Assembly (NCBI GenBank): GCA_038503035.1
Contig: JAVSML010024243.1
Span: forward strand, 66,647-130,646
Source: Crocodylus rhombifer
Lineage: Eukaryota > Chordata > Crocodylia > Crocodylidae
Length of the DNA: 64,000 nt
Direction: 5' to 3'
The notes under the pieces: model-generated
The model's input: the letters and a program-made list of their open reading frames with translations, nothing else
Told to the model about the DNA's origin: nothing
Database searches by the model: none
Shown here: positions 11,640 to 23,067 of the stretch, piece by piece
Layout of the letters: the number at the start of each line of letters is the position of its first letter
Numbering within the stretch: position 1 is the stretch's first letter
Position numbers and translations under genes: made by a program

Positions 11640-12076
11640 GTAATGTGTCATAAATCCAATGTCTATATTGAATCCATGAGTTTCTATACCTAGGAGGCTG
11701 ATGAAGGGAAGTTCATAGGCCCGGATCAGAAAAGTGATTTGTAAATTTAAACAAGCACTGAACCTTGCTAAAGTAACTTCATCACCAGAAGCCAACTTCC
11801 TGTAGCTCAAAACACAAAACCTGCCAACAATCTCCAGAACCCCCACAAACTGCACACCAGAATCTATCAAAGACAAGAATACCCAACTACCTGTGTGGCA
11901 CGTTTCTCACAAAAAAACCATTCAGTCTCCAGTCTTTCAGGCCTGATCCTGAAAGGGAATTAAAAGCCACTTTTCACAGCTGGGCCTATGAACTTCACTT
12001 GATCAACCTCCTACGTAGTAGGTACAGAATCTCTAGGACTCAATATAGACAATGGAATTCTGACAAATACGTCACA
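11640..12076. repeat. inverted pair of diverged repeat copies
   Basis: The reverse complement of about 11640-11690 (core ATTCAATATAGACATTGGAT) matches 12029-12076 (core ACTCAATATAGACAATGGAA) over about 50 bp at roughly three-quarters identity. Two copies of one repeat therefore face each other about 340 bp apart. The family is not recognised. Confidence 0.55.
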
Positions 12077-12684
12077 TAAATGTGTGCTGTGAAGGAAACA
12101 ACAAATACAGACCATAAGTAGAAATGTGTGGATCATAAAGTATTTGAGAGAAATCCTTTTCATGTAAGATTCCTTATCCCCTTTGATTTGGCTCGGGACA
12201 GAGTTCTTACTTCAGTGTCTGATTCCTCCTGCAATTCACCAGCAAAAGGAGGAGATAAAACTTGTTAGATTTATCACAAGAAAAAAATAGCTAAAAAATA
12301 GTAACTCACTCCTTTAGGCCTTTATACTTCCCAAGACAAAATAGGCACAAACTCAGCTGTTCTGTCCTTTTATAGGTGGTATTCAACAACATCCTCCTTT
12401 CTTGGGCATCGTACAGAATATGGGGTAATTTCAGATATAGCCATAGCTTTAAATGATACTGTGCTTTCTGCCTCCTCTCCCTTCCTTAGAAGAAATGAAG
12501 GTAAAGACAGACAGCATTCTTCTGCTGCAAAAGAGTGACAATTAATATCTATCTATTCAATCTGAGCATTTCCTATAGTTAATAAGATTTCTATTCATGT
12601 TAATTTCTCAAATTTTATACAGTATGACAATATATGTAATCCCTAGGATATAGTATTAGGGAACTTGTGTAGATTAAATGGGGA

Positions 12685-12732
12685 CCCTAAATTGAAGTGG
12701 TGGGTTTTAAAAAACACCACTTCAATTTAGGG
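12685..12732. repeat. perfect 18-bp inverted repeat (hairpin)
   Basis: Arms CCCTAAATTGAAGTGGTG (12685-12702) and CACCACTTCAATTTAGGG (12715-12732) are exact complements around a 12-nt loop. The hairpin sits at the edge of a GC-rich block (12735-13120) and may be part of a MITE whose other end I could not find. Confidence 0.85.
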
Positions 12733-14539
12733 CTGATTAAACCCTGTGTCATGCACACACTCCACTGACTTACCTGCCTCTCTGGCAGGTGGAGTGGTCC
12801 CTGGGCTGCAGGGTGGGATAGGGAGCTGGTGCTTCCCTCTGTGGCAGCAGCGGCTCACCCCCTAGATGGCAACGACCCACAGGCACCCAGCTCAGATGGT
12901 CCCGGGGGGCACCGCAGCTGCAGGGCGAAGCACTAGGCCCCCATGCAGCTCAGGCAGGCAGGCTCTGTTGGGAGGAGCGGGAATGGAAAGATCAGGCTTG
13001 CCATTTTTCTTGGGCTGCTGCCAGGCTGCCTGCAAGGCTTCCTACAGACCTGGGAGCTGCATGGAGCCTGGTGCTTCGCTCCACAGCTATAGGGGCAGCA
13101 AACTAAAACTGCTCAAAGGAGTCCACAAATGACCCCAAGTCATTTAAGGTGCATTACGCTGCTGAATTTCCCACAACGGCTGGAATTAATGCGCAATCTG
13201 CCCCTGAGGCATGCAAACACCTACACCATTAAAGCAGTGCAAAAGCTTTTAGCCTGCTTTGAAGTGTTGTGCACACATGCCTCTCATTTTGTCTACACAC
13301 AGCCAGGAATAACAACACAATTACACTGCAATAGCCATATTTTCACAAATATGAAGTTGAAGGTATGGAATCTGAGAAAGGTTTCAAAATGTTAAAGTTA
13401 AATCTTATGAGCTCCTTGATTATTAGTCACCAACAAAGTCTGTCTATCCAATTTAAGGGATTTGCTCATGAGGCAGTTTCAGAATTGTTTTGAAATGGGT
13501 GAAGGAGCTTGGAAATGCACCAGTGTAAATTAGAAGGAAGAAATCAAAGGTTTGTATATACAGTGAAATATAAGTATGAGCTTGATTCAATATTTTGCTA
13601 GTTAGGAGAAAAGATGATTTACTTGTGCATGGATATATGACAAAAAGGATTATATGAGAGACAACATCGTAATGAAGACTCTTAGCACATAGCATAACTA
13701 AATTTTTCCTTTAACACTTTCATAGGCAGGGAAAGACAGTGTGCCTCTACCTGGGCATGTATGCAGCATGTGCACACACATGCACACACACACATACACA
13801 AGTCTTCTGGGCTGCTGCCTTCCTGGTATGTAACTAGTCTCTCACTTCTGTTTTTATCTGGGTACCCTGGCTTTAAAAAAAAGTATGAGTGTATCTCATT
13901 TGGATGGTCAACCAATTCCAGTCCTTCAAAACGGATGAAAACAAGAGCCCAGAGCACTTCCCCAAGCACTAGGCCTCTTATTTCTGTTTGCTGTTCCTGT
14001 TTCTTCCCAGCATCAATTTGCTCACCCATTGAAAACTATATCTTCCCCTTCAAGGGGCGTAATGGATGACAGCTGTCAGCCACTCCCTACCAGCTATTAA
14101 TATTATAAATAATTATTTTTATTGCAGTAGCAATAGAAGCACTGAATTAATGTGCAATACATTGCAATACATTGTATAAGCATTCAGTAAGAGGTAGTGT
14201 CTGCCCTAATGAGTTTATACTCTAAATAGAAAAGACAAAGGGTAAATGCTGAAATAGAAGCTATGCGTATAGTAGAGGCAGACGAAATGCTTGTATCCCT
14301 AATAAAGGAGACCATTACAAGTTGTTATGAAACAAACATTGCATATTCTTGATTCAGTAGCAATACAAGTATAGCAAAATGGCTGCAGCTTTAACCTTGC
14401 TATATTCCAGGTTAAAGAAAGGACAGTTTAGCCAATTTGTATTGCTATACGTTCATGCAGACTTAATAGTTAGAGCGTCACTCCTGAGCAGCAGCTCCCT
14501 CAGCTTTCTTTTAAAACTCATCCAGGAGTGCTCAATGCT
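12733..14539. other. GC-rich block then unique DNA with (CA)n
   Basis: 12735-13120 is GC-rich with no recognised product. The rest is unique AT-rich DNA. An interrupted (CA)n tract lies at 13769-13802. Confidence 0.55.
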
Positions 14540-14670
14540 GCCTAATAATCTGGTGATTAGAACATTCACCAATGAAAGGGAAGGCCTGGGCATGATTTCC
14601 TCTGGTTTGAAGGGGTTCAAAATATCTTCTACCTTTCAGGAGAGAATCTTAATCTCTGACTGGGTTGAAG
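14540..14670 (+). mobile_element. palindromic tRNA-like repeat
   Basis: A forward tRNA-like head (TCTGGTGATTAGAACATTCA, A-box-like, at 14549) is followed within about 60 bp by an inverted one ('gaaggggttcaaaatatc' through 'aggagagaatcttaatc'), which read on the minus strand again gives A- and B-box order. The same arrangement occurs at 26862-26990. This is a repeat, not a functional tRNA: no cloverleaf with anticodon arm can be drawn. Confidence 0.5.
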
Positions 14671-14754
14671 CTGGGTTACATTCCTGGGCACTACTCCCTG
14701 CTTAGGGACTGGTTATATATTTTGTATTAAAGTCATTAATTAAAGTGCCGTAAG

Positions 14755-14830
14755 TAGCATTGGCAACAGAGACCAGAACCCATGTCTCCTTCCTACTCCA
14801 GTGAGCATGTTCATCCCTGGACTACAGATT
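14755..14830 (-). mobile_element. tRNA-like SINE head, antisense
   Basis: On the minus strand the segment reads GTAGTCCAGGGATGAACATG (A-box region) and then 'acatgggttctggtctctg' (B-box region), the same type of head as at 14540. Confidence 0.45.
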
Positions 14831-14916
14831 CAGTCATGCTCTTGCTAGCTGGGCCATGAGTTGATTTCTTTTTGCACAGTGGTGCAGTTGCAGCAGGAGG
14901 GGTGAAGAGTTCCCTC

Positions 14917-15260
14917 ACAGATTCACAGAAGTTTAGGGCTAGAAAGGACCTCATGAGATCATCAGGTCCAGCCCCCCTGTTCTGGGCAGGAAAGACTGCT
15001 GGGGTCAAATAACCCCAGCAAGGTGTGCATCCAGTCTCCATTTAAAGATCTCCAGGGTGGGTGCCTGCACCACCCCCACTGGGAGTCTATTCTAGAGTCT
15101 GTTCACACAAACCATGCAGATGTTTTTCCTTATATCCATTCTGAAACCTTCCTATAAGAGTTCATGACCATTGCTCCTGGTTTTCCCCTGGGGCACTTTG
15201 GTGAATAGTTGTTTGCCTAGCCCCTGATGCTCTTCTCTGATACAACCATCTCAGTCTGAC
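14917..15260 (-). mobile_element. CR1 LINE, 3' end
   Basis: The left border has the minus-strand CR1 terminus ('cacagattcacagaagttta' followed by GGGCTAGAAAGGACCTCA). It continues with the 3' UTR including the stem-loop TGCTGGGGTCAAATAACCCC at 14997, then the C-terminal tail of ORF2 in decayed form. The 3' end is present and the 5' side is truncated, the usual outcome of CR1 insertion. Confidence 0.85.
14997..15020 (-). repeat. CR1 3' UTR stem-loop
   Basis: TGCTGGGGT and its complement flank a short loop. The same hairpin occurs in the CR1 copy at 35833-35852, so it belongs to this CR1 subfamily rather than arising by chance. Confidence 0.7.
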
Positions 15261-15299
15261 CTATATCCCATTAAGAATATTTCCCTGGAACATGCGAGA

Positions 15300-15365
15300 T
15301 ACATGTTTGAACTTGAGACATGGTCTCTTATTTATTAGGCCTAACGTTTTATCCACTACACTTGT
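15300..15365 (-). mobile_element. tRNA-like SINE head, antisense
   Basis: The plus strand reads 'gtttgaacttgagacatg' then 'taacgttttatccactaca'. Reversed, these are B-box- and A-box-like motifs in tRNA spacing. Only the head is recognisable. Confidence 0.4.
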
Positions 15366-15369
15366 TTTT

Positions 15370-18300
15370 AGGAGATGAGCTTATTTAGAGCTAGTCAGGT
15401 ATTTTGGCATAACACTGTGCCCAGACAACATGGCACAATGAGTAAAAAGTCAAAATTGTTGTCAAAATTTGCTGCAGGGATCTTGTTTTCCATTAGTAAA
15501 TCATTATAGGATGTTTTCAGGTATATTACTTTTTTTTAAATTACATATATTACATTTAAAAAAAAAATGTCCATCCTCATTCTGACTACATTTCATTAGT
15601 AGTAGTAACACTAACAAACAATTCTCTTTTAACATGGTTGATGGAAATTAAGACCATCATAAAATAGTCTATTTTGGATAACCTAAAAAAATTATATAGT
15701 ATATTAAGGGATTCAGAAATACTGAATCACAATTACCATTTCCATGGGGGAAAATTAAAAGGATAAATAAATGTAAGTTAAACAGAATATTTTAAATTAA
15801 ACACTGTGTTATTAGTATAGCTTTTCACAATCACCTACTTATATGACTATTCTGAGCAAAAATTAAGATAAATAGTGTTTTGTGTGTCTTTAATTTAATA
15901 GCAAAGCATGATATTCTTCCAATATTATGCCTTGACTTCCAGATAGAATAAGTTTTTCAAACTTTTCTATATATACATGTAATATAAAAATAAGTAGCAA
16001 GTAGGCTCATAATTGTGTTTTGATTAAATAGGGATAGGGATTCTTTATTCCTAAAAAAATATTGTATATAATATATTAAACTCCAATAAAAATAAACCTT
16101 TATATATTAACTACTTAAAAGAAACAAGAACATCTGACTATTTGGCAGATAGATGGCATAGATGCCTAAAATAGTTGTATGGTTCACTTTTTAGCAATAT
16201 GCCTTGCAACCAAGGCATATCAGCCTCTAATGAATGTTTATATGGAAGTAAACCATCGCACAAGGCTTAGAAAAACACAGTAATAATACTTTGGTATTCT
16301 GGGCATTATATTTCTCAGTAATAGAGGTTCAAGTCTGTGAGAACCGTCAATGAGTGCATACACCCTTCTTTGTTTCCCTACATAATGATCTCTGAAGCCA
16401 TATTTAACTTTGTAAGTATGTGGAGTTGAAACATGAAGTATGAGAAGCATGGTGTGAAATCCTTTATATGACACTTCTCTAACATTATGAATCTACACTG
16501 CATATACAGAAGGAGAGAATGTTATGAGATTTACTTGTGAGTCTGGCCTGTCTTGTTTTTATTTCCTGATGTTTCAATAAATATAAAATAAGTTGTCAAG
16601 CTAATAAATTATGTTTTTATGAATATTACATTTACAATTTTACATAAATAATCATCGCATTTTCCAGATAAGCATTTCAATAGATAGGTTTCTTATTAAT
16701 AACACAATCATACAACCAAATGATGGGTGATTTCTATTATCTTTATAAATAGATAAGAAGTATATAGATGTGAAAGAAGCACTGATGTGGAAAATGTTAA
16801 AATAACAAATCTTATTGGAAGAAAGAATTTGGAAATAACTTGCCAGGAGGGTAATGACCTCAATTAAATTTTATGTGAAATTATAATTGGCATTTTTAAT
16901 AAAGGAATGCTATTGCAAATTGCATATTTGATATTATAATATTATGGGACAGCTTATTTCCCCTTGGCTTGTATTTATATTAAATAAAAATCTGTGAGAT
17001 AATCAAGGAAGATTCATAATTTAAAGTGTTTTCTCTCCAATCTGCTCAAACAGATTTTAAATAGTTTAAAATACAAAATAGGAGAAAGTGAAAAAGTTGT
17101 CTTAGATTATCTTTCTGCTTTCCAGGAGGAAACTATTGGGAATTAAAATGGTATGGTTTCAGCAAAACGTTCACAGATACAACAGCAGAAAAATTAAAAT
17201 CCACATTCTTGAGATATTTCATTTGAGTCCAAAATATTTACCCTGTGCAAACTGTCTATAAACTTGTATAGAAATTCCAAATGGGGGAACTGTATTTCAC
17301 AGCTTTTTTCCATTTTATGTGCATAAATGTTATGAAGTATTATATTTACATCATTATGATTATACCTGTATACTATTTTTTAAATCCAGAGCTAACATAA
17401 AAATAGTGCTTTAAGTAATTTTTGCGTATACTATTGAAACATACTTTTTTACCTGTAGAATCCTGAAAGTATCCAACTGAGGTGAAGTTTGTAGTAACCA
17501 TTTTTCTGAGATATTCATTTAAATATGTGCCCCAAAGTACTGATATATTCAAGCCCCCTGACCTGTATAAGACACTACAGATACAAGACATATTTGAAAT
17601 GTGGTGCTGGCTATCCTGTTTTCTTACATACAGCATACACCTTTCATTCAAAAATCAGCTGCTGGAAATTGAGGTGCATATTTTAAGTGAGGAAATATGG
17701 TAACAACAACTTCTGCAGTATAAGCCACAGCTATAGGAAAGAAAAAGTAATGCTGCATAGAGAACAATACAGTGAGCACACAGGGCTTCCTAGCTGCTGT
17801 CTGTGGACAACAGGAGTTCTGTGTGTCACCCTTCCCTGTATTTTTAAAGGGAAGTTGAGGACTGGGTGCCAGGACAAAGGCTTATGCTGAATCTGCTGGG
17901 TGGGCCCTCACCTGACTCCACAGATGCTGCTAGTTAAGATTAGACCTTCCACTGACCTGACAGACACTGCTAGCTGTGTACCCAGCTCACCTCAAGAAGA
18001 GAAGAAGTGTCCTACAGCTGGGTAATGAGCAGACACAAGGTTTTTTTTCCTCTGTCCACAACCCCAACTGCAGCCGCCTGTATTTTCCTTGAGAAAATAC
18101 CATGCTTACCAGCATTTTCAAGGAAAGATGGTTTTTTATTCATCTTGCCTTTCAAAACAAGGGTGTGTATCTTATTCAGGAATGTGTTGTATACAAGAAA
18201 ATATGTTAATCTATTCCTCAGTGTAATGTTTAATGTTTCTTATTTTCTCTATTCAGTATAATAACAGTAAAGGTGTGCTCAAACTGATAGAATGCAAAGA

Positions 18301-18930
18301 CAAAAGTGAGTAAAAAATGCATATTGGATGAACCATCCAATAATAAGTTACAATAACTCATATGAATAATCTCAGCAGAAATCTGAAGCAAAAAGAAGAG
18401 GTGCCTGTAGTATTTGCAAAAAAAGCTGTTGTGTTACAGTCACCATCTACCCCAATTGCTTTCTGTTAATCTGGCATATCTTTAAAATGAGATACAGATC
18501 ATAAGTTTTCATGGCTGAGATACTGCAGACATTGCTTCAGGCTCATCAGGGAAAGCCACTATCACAAGTGACCTGTGTAATTGAATGTGAGTTATTTTAG
18601 AAACAGAGATTTTCACAAGGGAAAAAAATATGCCTATGGGGAATCCCCAACATTTACTTTTAAAACCAAGGTGCCACTGAGAATAAATAACTCACTTAAA
18701 GGTGGCTTCAAAAAGTTGATTTGTTTTTATATGGAAAGTTAAAAATGAATGCAAGAGAATAATACTTAAACATACTGCAATTTAGGGACTTGCTACTGCT
18801 ACATTAAGACTCCCCCTTCCCCCCACATTACACTTAAAGCGTGATTAACCAGTTGCTTATGCCTTAAGTTGTGAACCAGCCACATGTCCAATCAATTAAT
18901 GGTATGCCAAAACAAGCAATAAATCACAAA
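15370..18930. other. long AT-rich unique stretch, no gene
   Basis: Many short poly-A/T runs and no frame longer than about 90 residues. I see no transposon ends. The stretch could hide conserved regulatory elements, which cannot be judged from one genome. Confidence 0.6.
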
Positions 18931-18957
18931 GTTATTCCACAGAAAATGTGGAATAAC
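18931..18957. repeat. 11-bp hairpin
   Basis: GTTATTCCACA (18931-18941) pairs exactly with TGTGGAATAAC (18947-18957) around a 5-nt loop. Confidence 0.75.
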
Positions 18958-21052
18958 ACTGTGCTTCTTCATATCAGTTCATTAATTGAACATCTGGCCA
19001 GGTGCTGGCCCATCAGTTCAGGGACTCCCAGTCACAGGGGTGCACCAGCCGCCCTCAGGTCCACAGCCAACGAGGCTTCCAGGGGTGGCAGTATTCCAAT
19101 CAGCCAAATTGGCCCCACATGCCCTGATCATCTCTGTGCAGCTAGTCTAGTGCACAGGGCCATGCTATCCATTCTGTGGGCTCTGCAAAGGTCCAGAAAA
19201 ATGGCAGAGGGGAGTAGCTGCCACTGCTCTATGCTGCCACTTTTTGGACCACGGAGAGCCCTTTGGGTTAAACAGCATTGATGTGTGGGCTCCATCTGGC
19301 CTGTGGTTTATGTTACAAAAATGAGGCCATATAAGCTCTGAAGATCTAGGCTGCATATTTAGGTTTACTAGCTTGTCTCACATGTTAACAAGTAAGTAAT
19401 CATTTTGCATGATTCTCTACGAAAATCATCCTTCCTTGATGGATCATGTGTGAGGAACTCTATTAGTGGGACTCTATTGAGTGAAATTTGTCACCGCGAT
19501 ATGGATAAAGCTACTATATATTGTGGTTTTACCACAGTACTCCTGGTTTTACAAAAGATGTCCTGGAATTCCAGGAATTTCTATTGAGGAGCTTAAGCAT
19601 TCTGGCTTTCCACTTCATCTTCGTTTGGGTGGGGTTGAGTGTTTTTTTTAACAACTACAGACTATTTGTCCAAAATTTCATTGAGCTCATTTGTAACAAA
19701 CAGTCCATTTCAACAACTTTACATTGTGGTAAACTGTACTTAGGGTACAGAGTCATTCAAATGAATACAGACGTTATCAAAGCTGTTCTTTTATTCAACA
19801 TGACATCTTTTAGAGTATTTTATGTTAACTAATTCAGAGCACTAAAGAATAGGAAATTATAAATGTGTCACTTTTGAATCAGAAGTTAATAAAGAAAATA
19901 GCTTTTTGTATGATTATTTTGAAGTCCCAAAATCTATTATTGTGAAGTGATTTGCATTTAGATTTTGAGAATAGTAGGCCATATTCAAAACAAGTGAAAT
20001 TCACCATATCCACCCAGACTACTTTTAAGGTCTATGGCTGTTTGTGATCAGCTATGACCCTTTGTGGCTAATTCTAACCCTTTGTAACCAGCCCTTCATC
20101 CCAAGGAGCTAGAGCAACTATGTTCTCCTAGAATTATGTAAATCAGTAATGAAAAACATTAGACTATAGTATCATCTTTTTTTTTTATCAGTTTAATATT
20201 TCATTGTTTATGTTGTCATTCAGTCTCTGAAATCTCATGTCTAGCTTTTTTGCCTTAACACTTAGATACAATAATTGCACACTTTGTGAGTATGACACAA
20301 ACCATATATAAATTGTTTTTGGAAAAAAATGTTTCTTTTCTGTGAGTTTTTAAATCACAAAAAAAATATTATTTCATTGCAAAACCTAAATTTAGGCTTA
20401 TGAACGCAATTGGTATTAAAATCACCATATTTTGAATAAGAATGGAAGAATCATATCTTTTGGGAAATAATGTTGGCATACTCCCCACTCCCATTACTGA
20501 TATGTAACTCTGTGCAAAGAAGCCAGGATCAACCTACAGTTGACCAGGAAAACATTTCTCTAATGAAGGTGCAGTATGGCCTTTATTGCTGAATGCATTC
20601 TTGCAGCTTCCCACAAGTTCCAGTGTAGGGCACTTACCAGTGGCAGAGGTCAAGGCAGATCCAAATGCACACAATTATAGGAATGGGCAATGGATGGAGT
20701 CTGCTGTAATTTAGAACTCCTGAATTGCCTAAGTTATGTTCACTTCGCCCAGGGGTAACATGATTGTAACGTGTGAAACAACAGGTGGAACCAAGAGGCA
20801 GTCTGCCAAGCTGTGATGTCTACTAATTTTGACTGCAACTCCCAGAAACCCCCAGGAGCTGGGGGGCAAAGGAAAAAGGAAGAGGAGGTTTGAGGTTGGA
20901 GTAACAGGAAGAGAAAGCAGTGTGCACATAGAACCTGGTCAGAGGAGTGCACAGTGGAGCTAGAGTTTTCACTGGCTCAGTCAGCCAGGACTAGGAACTG
21001 AAGGAGCTGGCCACAGACTTGGGGGCAGCTCTAGGCTGATGTTTGAGCTCTC
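18958..21052. other. GC-rich patch then unique DNA
   Basis: 18980-19300 is a GC-rich patch carrying a 136-residue frame without recognisable domains. 19300-21050 is AT-rich with no recognised feature. Confidence 0.5.
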
Positions 21053-21139
21053 TAGGGCACCTATACATATACATTGAGGCTGCTCTGATGCACTGTAATT
21101 ATAGTGCATTATAGCAGATTTGATGAATCCAGCGTGCTC

Positions 21140-21161
21140 AAGCATGGTAATTACCATGCTT
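21140..21161. repeat. perfect 22-bp palindrome
   Basis: The two halves, AAGCATGGTAA and TTACCATGCTT, are exact complements with no spacer. Lies within the MITE at 21053-21413. Confidence 0.9.
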
Positions 21162-21221
21162 CAGCAGACTCCAACGTCACATATATCCGAGTTCCTGTAC
21201 TGAAAAATGATGGCAGGGATA

Positions 21222-21258
21222 CTTTAACTAAAGCTTGTTTGACAAGCTTTAGTTAAAG
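21222..21258. repeat. perfect 17-bp-arm hairpin, 3-nt loop
   Basis: CTTTAACTAAAGCTTGT pairs exactly with ACAAGCTTTAGTTAAAG around the loop TTG. Confidence 0.9.
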
Positions 21259-21413
21259 CACCCCTGGCGCCATTCTATAACACAGGGACACTGATACACA
21301 TGATGTTTCAGGCACTCTAATTTGAGTGGCTCTCACAGCCACTGTAATCGAAGCAACCCCCGCCCCCTCCCCCCACACACACACCTCCTGGAGCATGTGT
21401 ATAAATTCCCCTA

Positions 21414-22641
21414 GAGACTAAAGGCTTGCTTGTGGACACTTCCAGAGGAGGAGGGGGGCAGATTAAACTACCAAGTATATGTTACCAGACTGTTGATTTT
21501 TTTTTTTACCTTTTTACCTATTCCCTCCCTTTGGCTTGTGACCCTAACCCTTATGACTTTCCATATAGAAGTGGGAACTCCCCCTTGCTTCTTGTGCCAG
21601 TTTCTGGGGCTGTAGTGTGGCACACAAGACCTGTTTAAAGACATCGCTTACTTGCACACAGAATTCAAACCTACAGTTCTAGCTTCTAAATGTTCTGTCC
21701 TTTACAGGCTGTATCCTATCTGTCTGTTCTATCCTTTACAGGAGCAATGATATCATAGTCCCTCTGTTTTACAAGGCAATAATCTGATTCCCAAGTGGAT
21801 GAAACATAAAACAAGTAAGACATAAGCATTTTATCACAATGAAAGAATCCGATTATTACTTAAAACAATAGTGGGGCAATGATATTACTGCTATTATAAT
21901 ACAAATTCAATTTTTTCAAGATAAATAAGGCCCAGACTACTGGCCTTTCCTCTACTATCTGCAGTGGAACTGAAGTCGCTTGTAATCTTTAGTAAACAAG
22001 TTTCATTAGATGCAGTATATACCTTTTATTAGAAACAAATTAGCAAAAACAAATTAGCTGCTCTACTTTTATTTATGTATTGCATATTTATAAGTTGTAC
22101 ATATTTTTAAAGTCCCACTGGATGACAGAGAACGTTTTAAGGTGTAACTGGGTAACAGAGAGGGTATTATACTAATCTTTCTGCTTTGGTGTGCCAATGG
22201 TTATAAATCTATGAACATGAAAGGATTTTTTTTTAAATTATCTAGTTTAGGTTTAATTGGTTTTATTATGCAACTCCCTTCCTTCTGATTAACTGTTGTC
22301 GAAGTCCACATTTAAGTGAGTGAAAAAATGTGCTTTTCATTTCCTTGCTCTTCAGGAAGGTTAGAATCCATGACTCACTAGTATTTTCATTTTTAACTTG
22401 CATCACAGCCAAGTGGGATTTGGCAATTTTTTGGCTAGGATTTGGCAATTTTTTGGCTAGAATTTGGCAAATTTTCAGCTTGATTCGAGATAAGATGTAA
22501 TATTTGACAAGTGCAGATTTTGTCACAATATGAAAGATATCTTCAAAATAACAGCCTTTTGTAGTCTTTGGAAACTGATTGAAATGTCATTGAGGTGGCC
22601 CTTCAGGATCCTTGGAAAAGTCTCCAAGGCACCCATGACAA
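21414..22641. other. unique AT-rich DNA
   Basis: No gene or transposon recognised apart from the 22-bp tandem repeat listed separately. Confidence 0.55.
22416..22481 (+). repeat. 22-bp tandem repeat, three copies
   Basis: Copies start at 22416, 22438 and 22460. The first two are identical (GGATTTGGCAATTTTTTGGC plus TA) and the third differs at several positions. Confidence 0.85.
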
Positions 22642-23067
22642 TGGAGGCATCTACTCTTATTACGGAGTTGCCTAATTAGCTCTGCAGTAAAGTGTCACTA
22701 TCTAGAGTAAAGTGTACACATGTGGAGCTGTTAGGCCAGATTAAACTAATCAATTCTGCTGTAGGTTAGTTCTGCCCAACACAACTACTATCCACTGCAA
22801 CACATGCGTGGGCTAGTTAATCCTGCCTGCCAGCTAGCCCTGCACTGAGACACCCTTATTCCTCAGCCATCCCCTCTGCAGCACATTGAGCCGAAGGAAG
22901 CAACTGACCCCACTCAGGCACCCTGCCAGCTGGGGCTGTGCCACTCAGGCTCAATGTGCTGTGGTCCCAGGTGCACATGTAAATACTGCACCTGGGATCA
23001 ATAAACTCTGGTGCAAACTGCTCTGGAGTTTAGTATATCACAGTAATTTCATATGTAGGTGCACCCA
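22642..23067 (+). mobile_element. MITE family member, copy 1 of 3
   Basis: Shares with 47601-48077 and 61442-61913 the same order of words: a left end in TGG, 'taattagctctgcagtaaag' with 'tgtcacta', 'ttaggc', a GC-rich middle, 'ggtgcacatgtaaatactgc', 'aataaactctggtgcaaact' and a right end GTAGGTGCACCCA. The ends are imperfect inverted repeats of the TGGGTGCATCTACACATG type. No open frame; nonautonomous. The autonomous partner and superfamily are unknown to me. Confidence 0.7.

Larger units (their letters stand above)
21053..21413. mobile_element. TIR-bearing MITE with three internal hairpins
   Basis: The left end TAGGGCACCTATACATATAC and the reverse complement of the right end (TAGGGGAATTTATACACATG) form imperfect terminal inverted repeats. 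Inside lie an imperfect palindrome around 21088-21109, a perfect 22-bp palindrome at 21140-21161 and a 17-bp-arm hairpin at 21222-21258. No clear target duplication is visible. The ends resemble those of the MITE family at 22642, 47601 and 61442. It has no coding capacity, and the superfamily is not established. Confidence 0.6.

Noticed and set aside
18871..19281. 136-residue plus-strand frame
   Set aside because: GC-rich patch, no domain, overlapping frame on the other strand.
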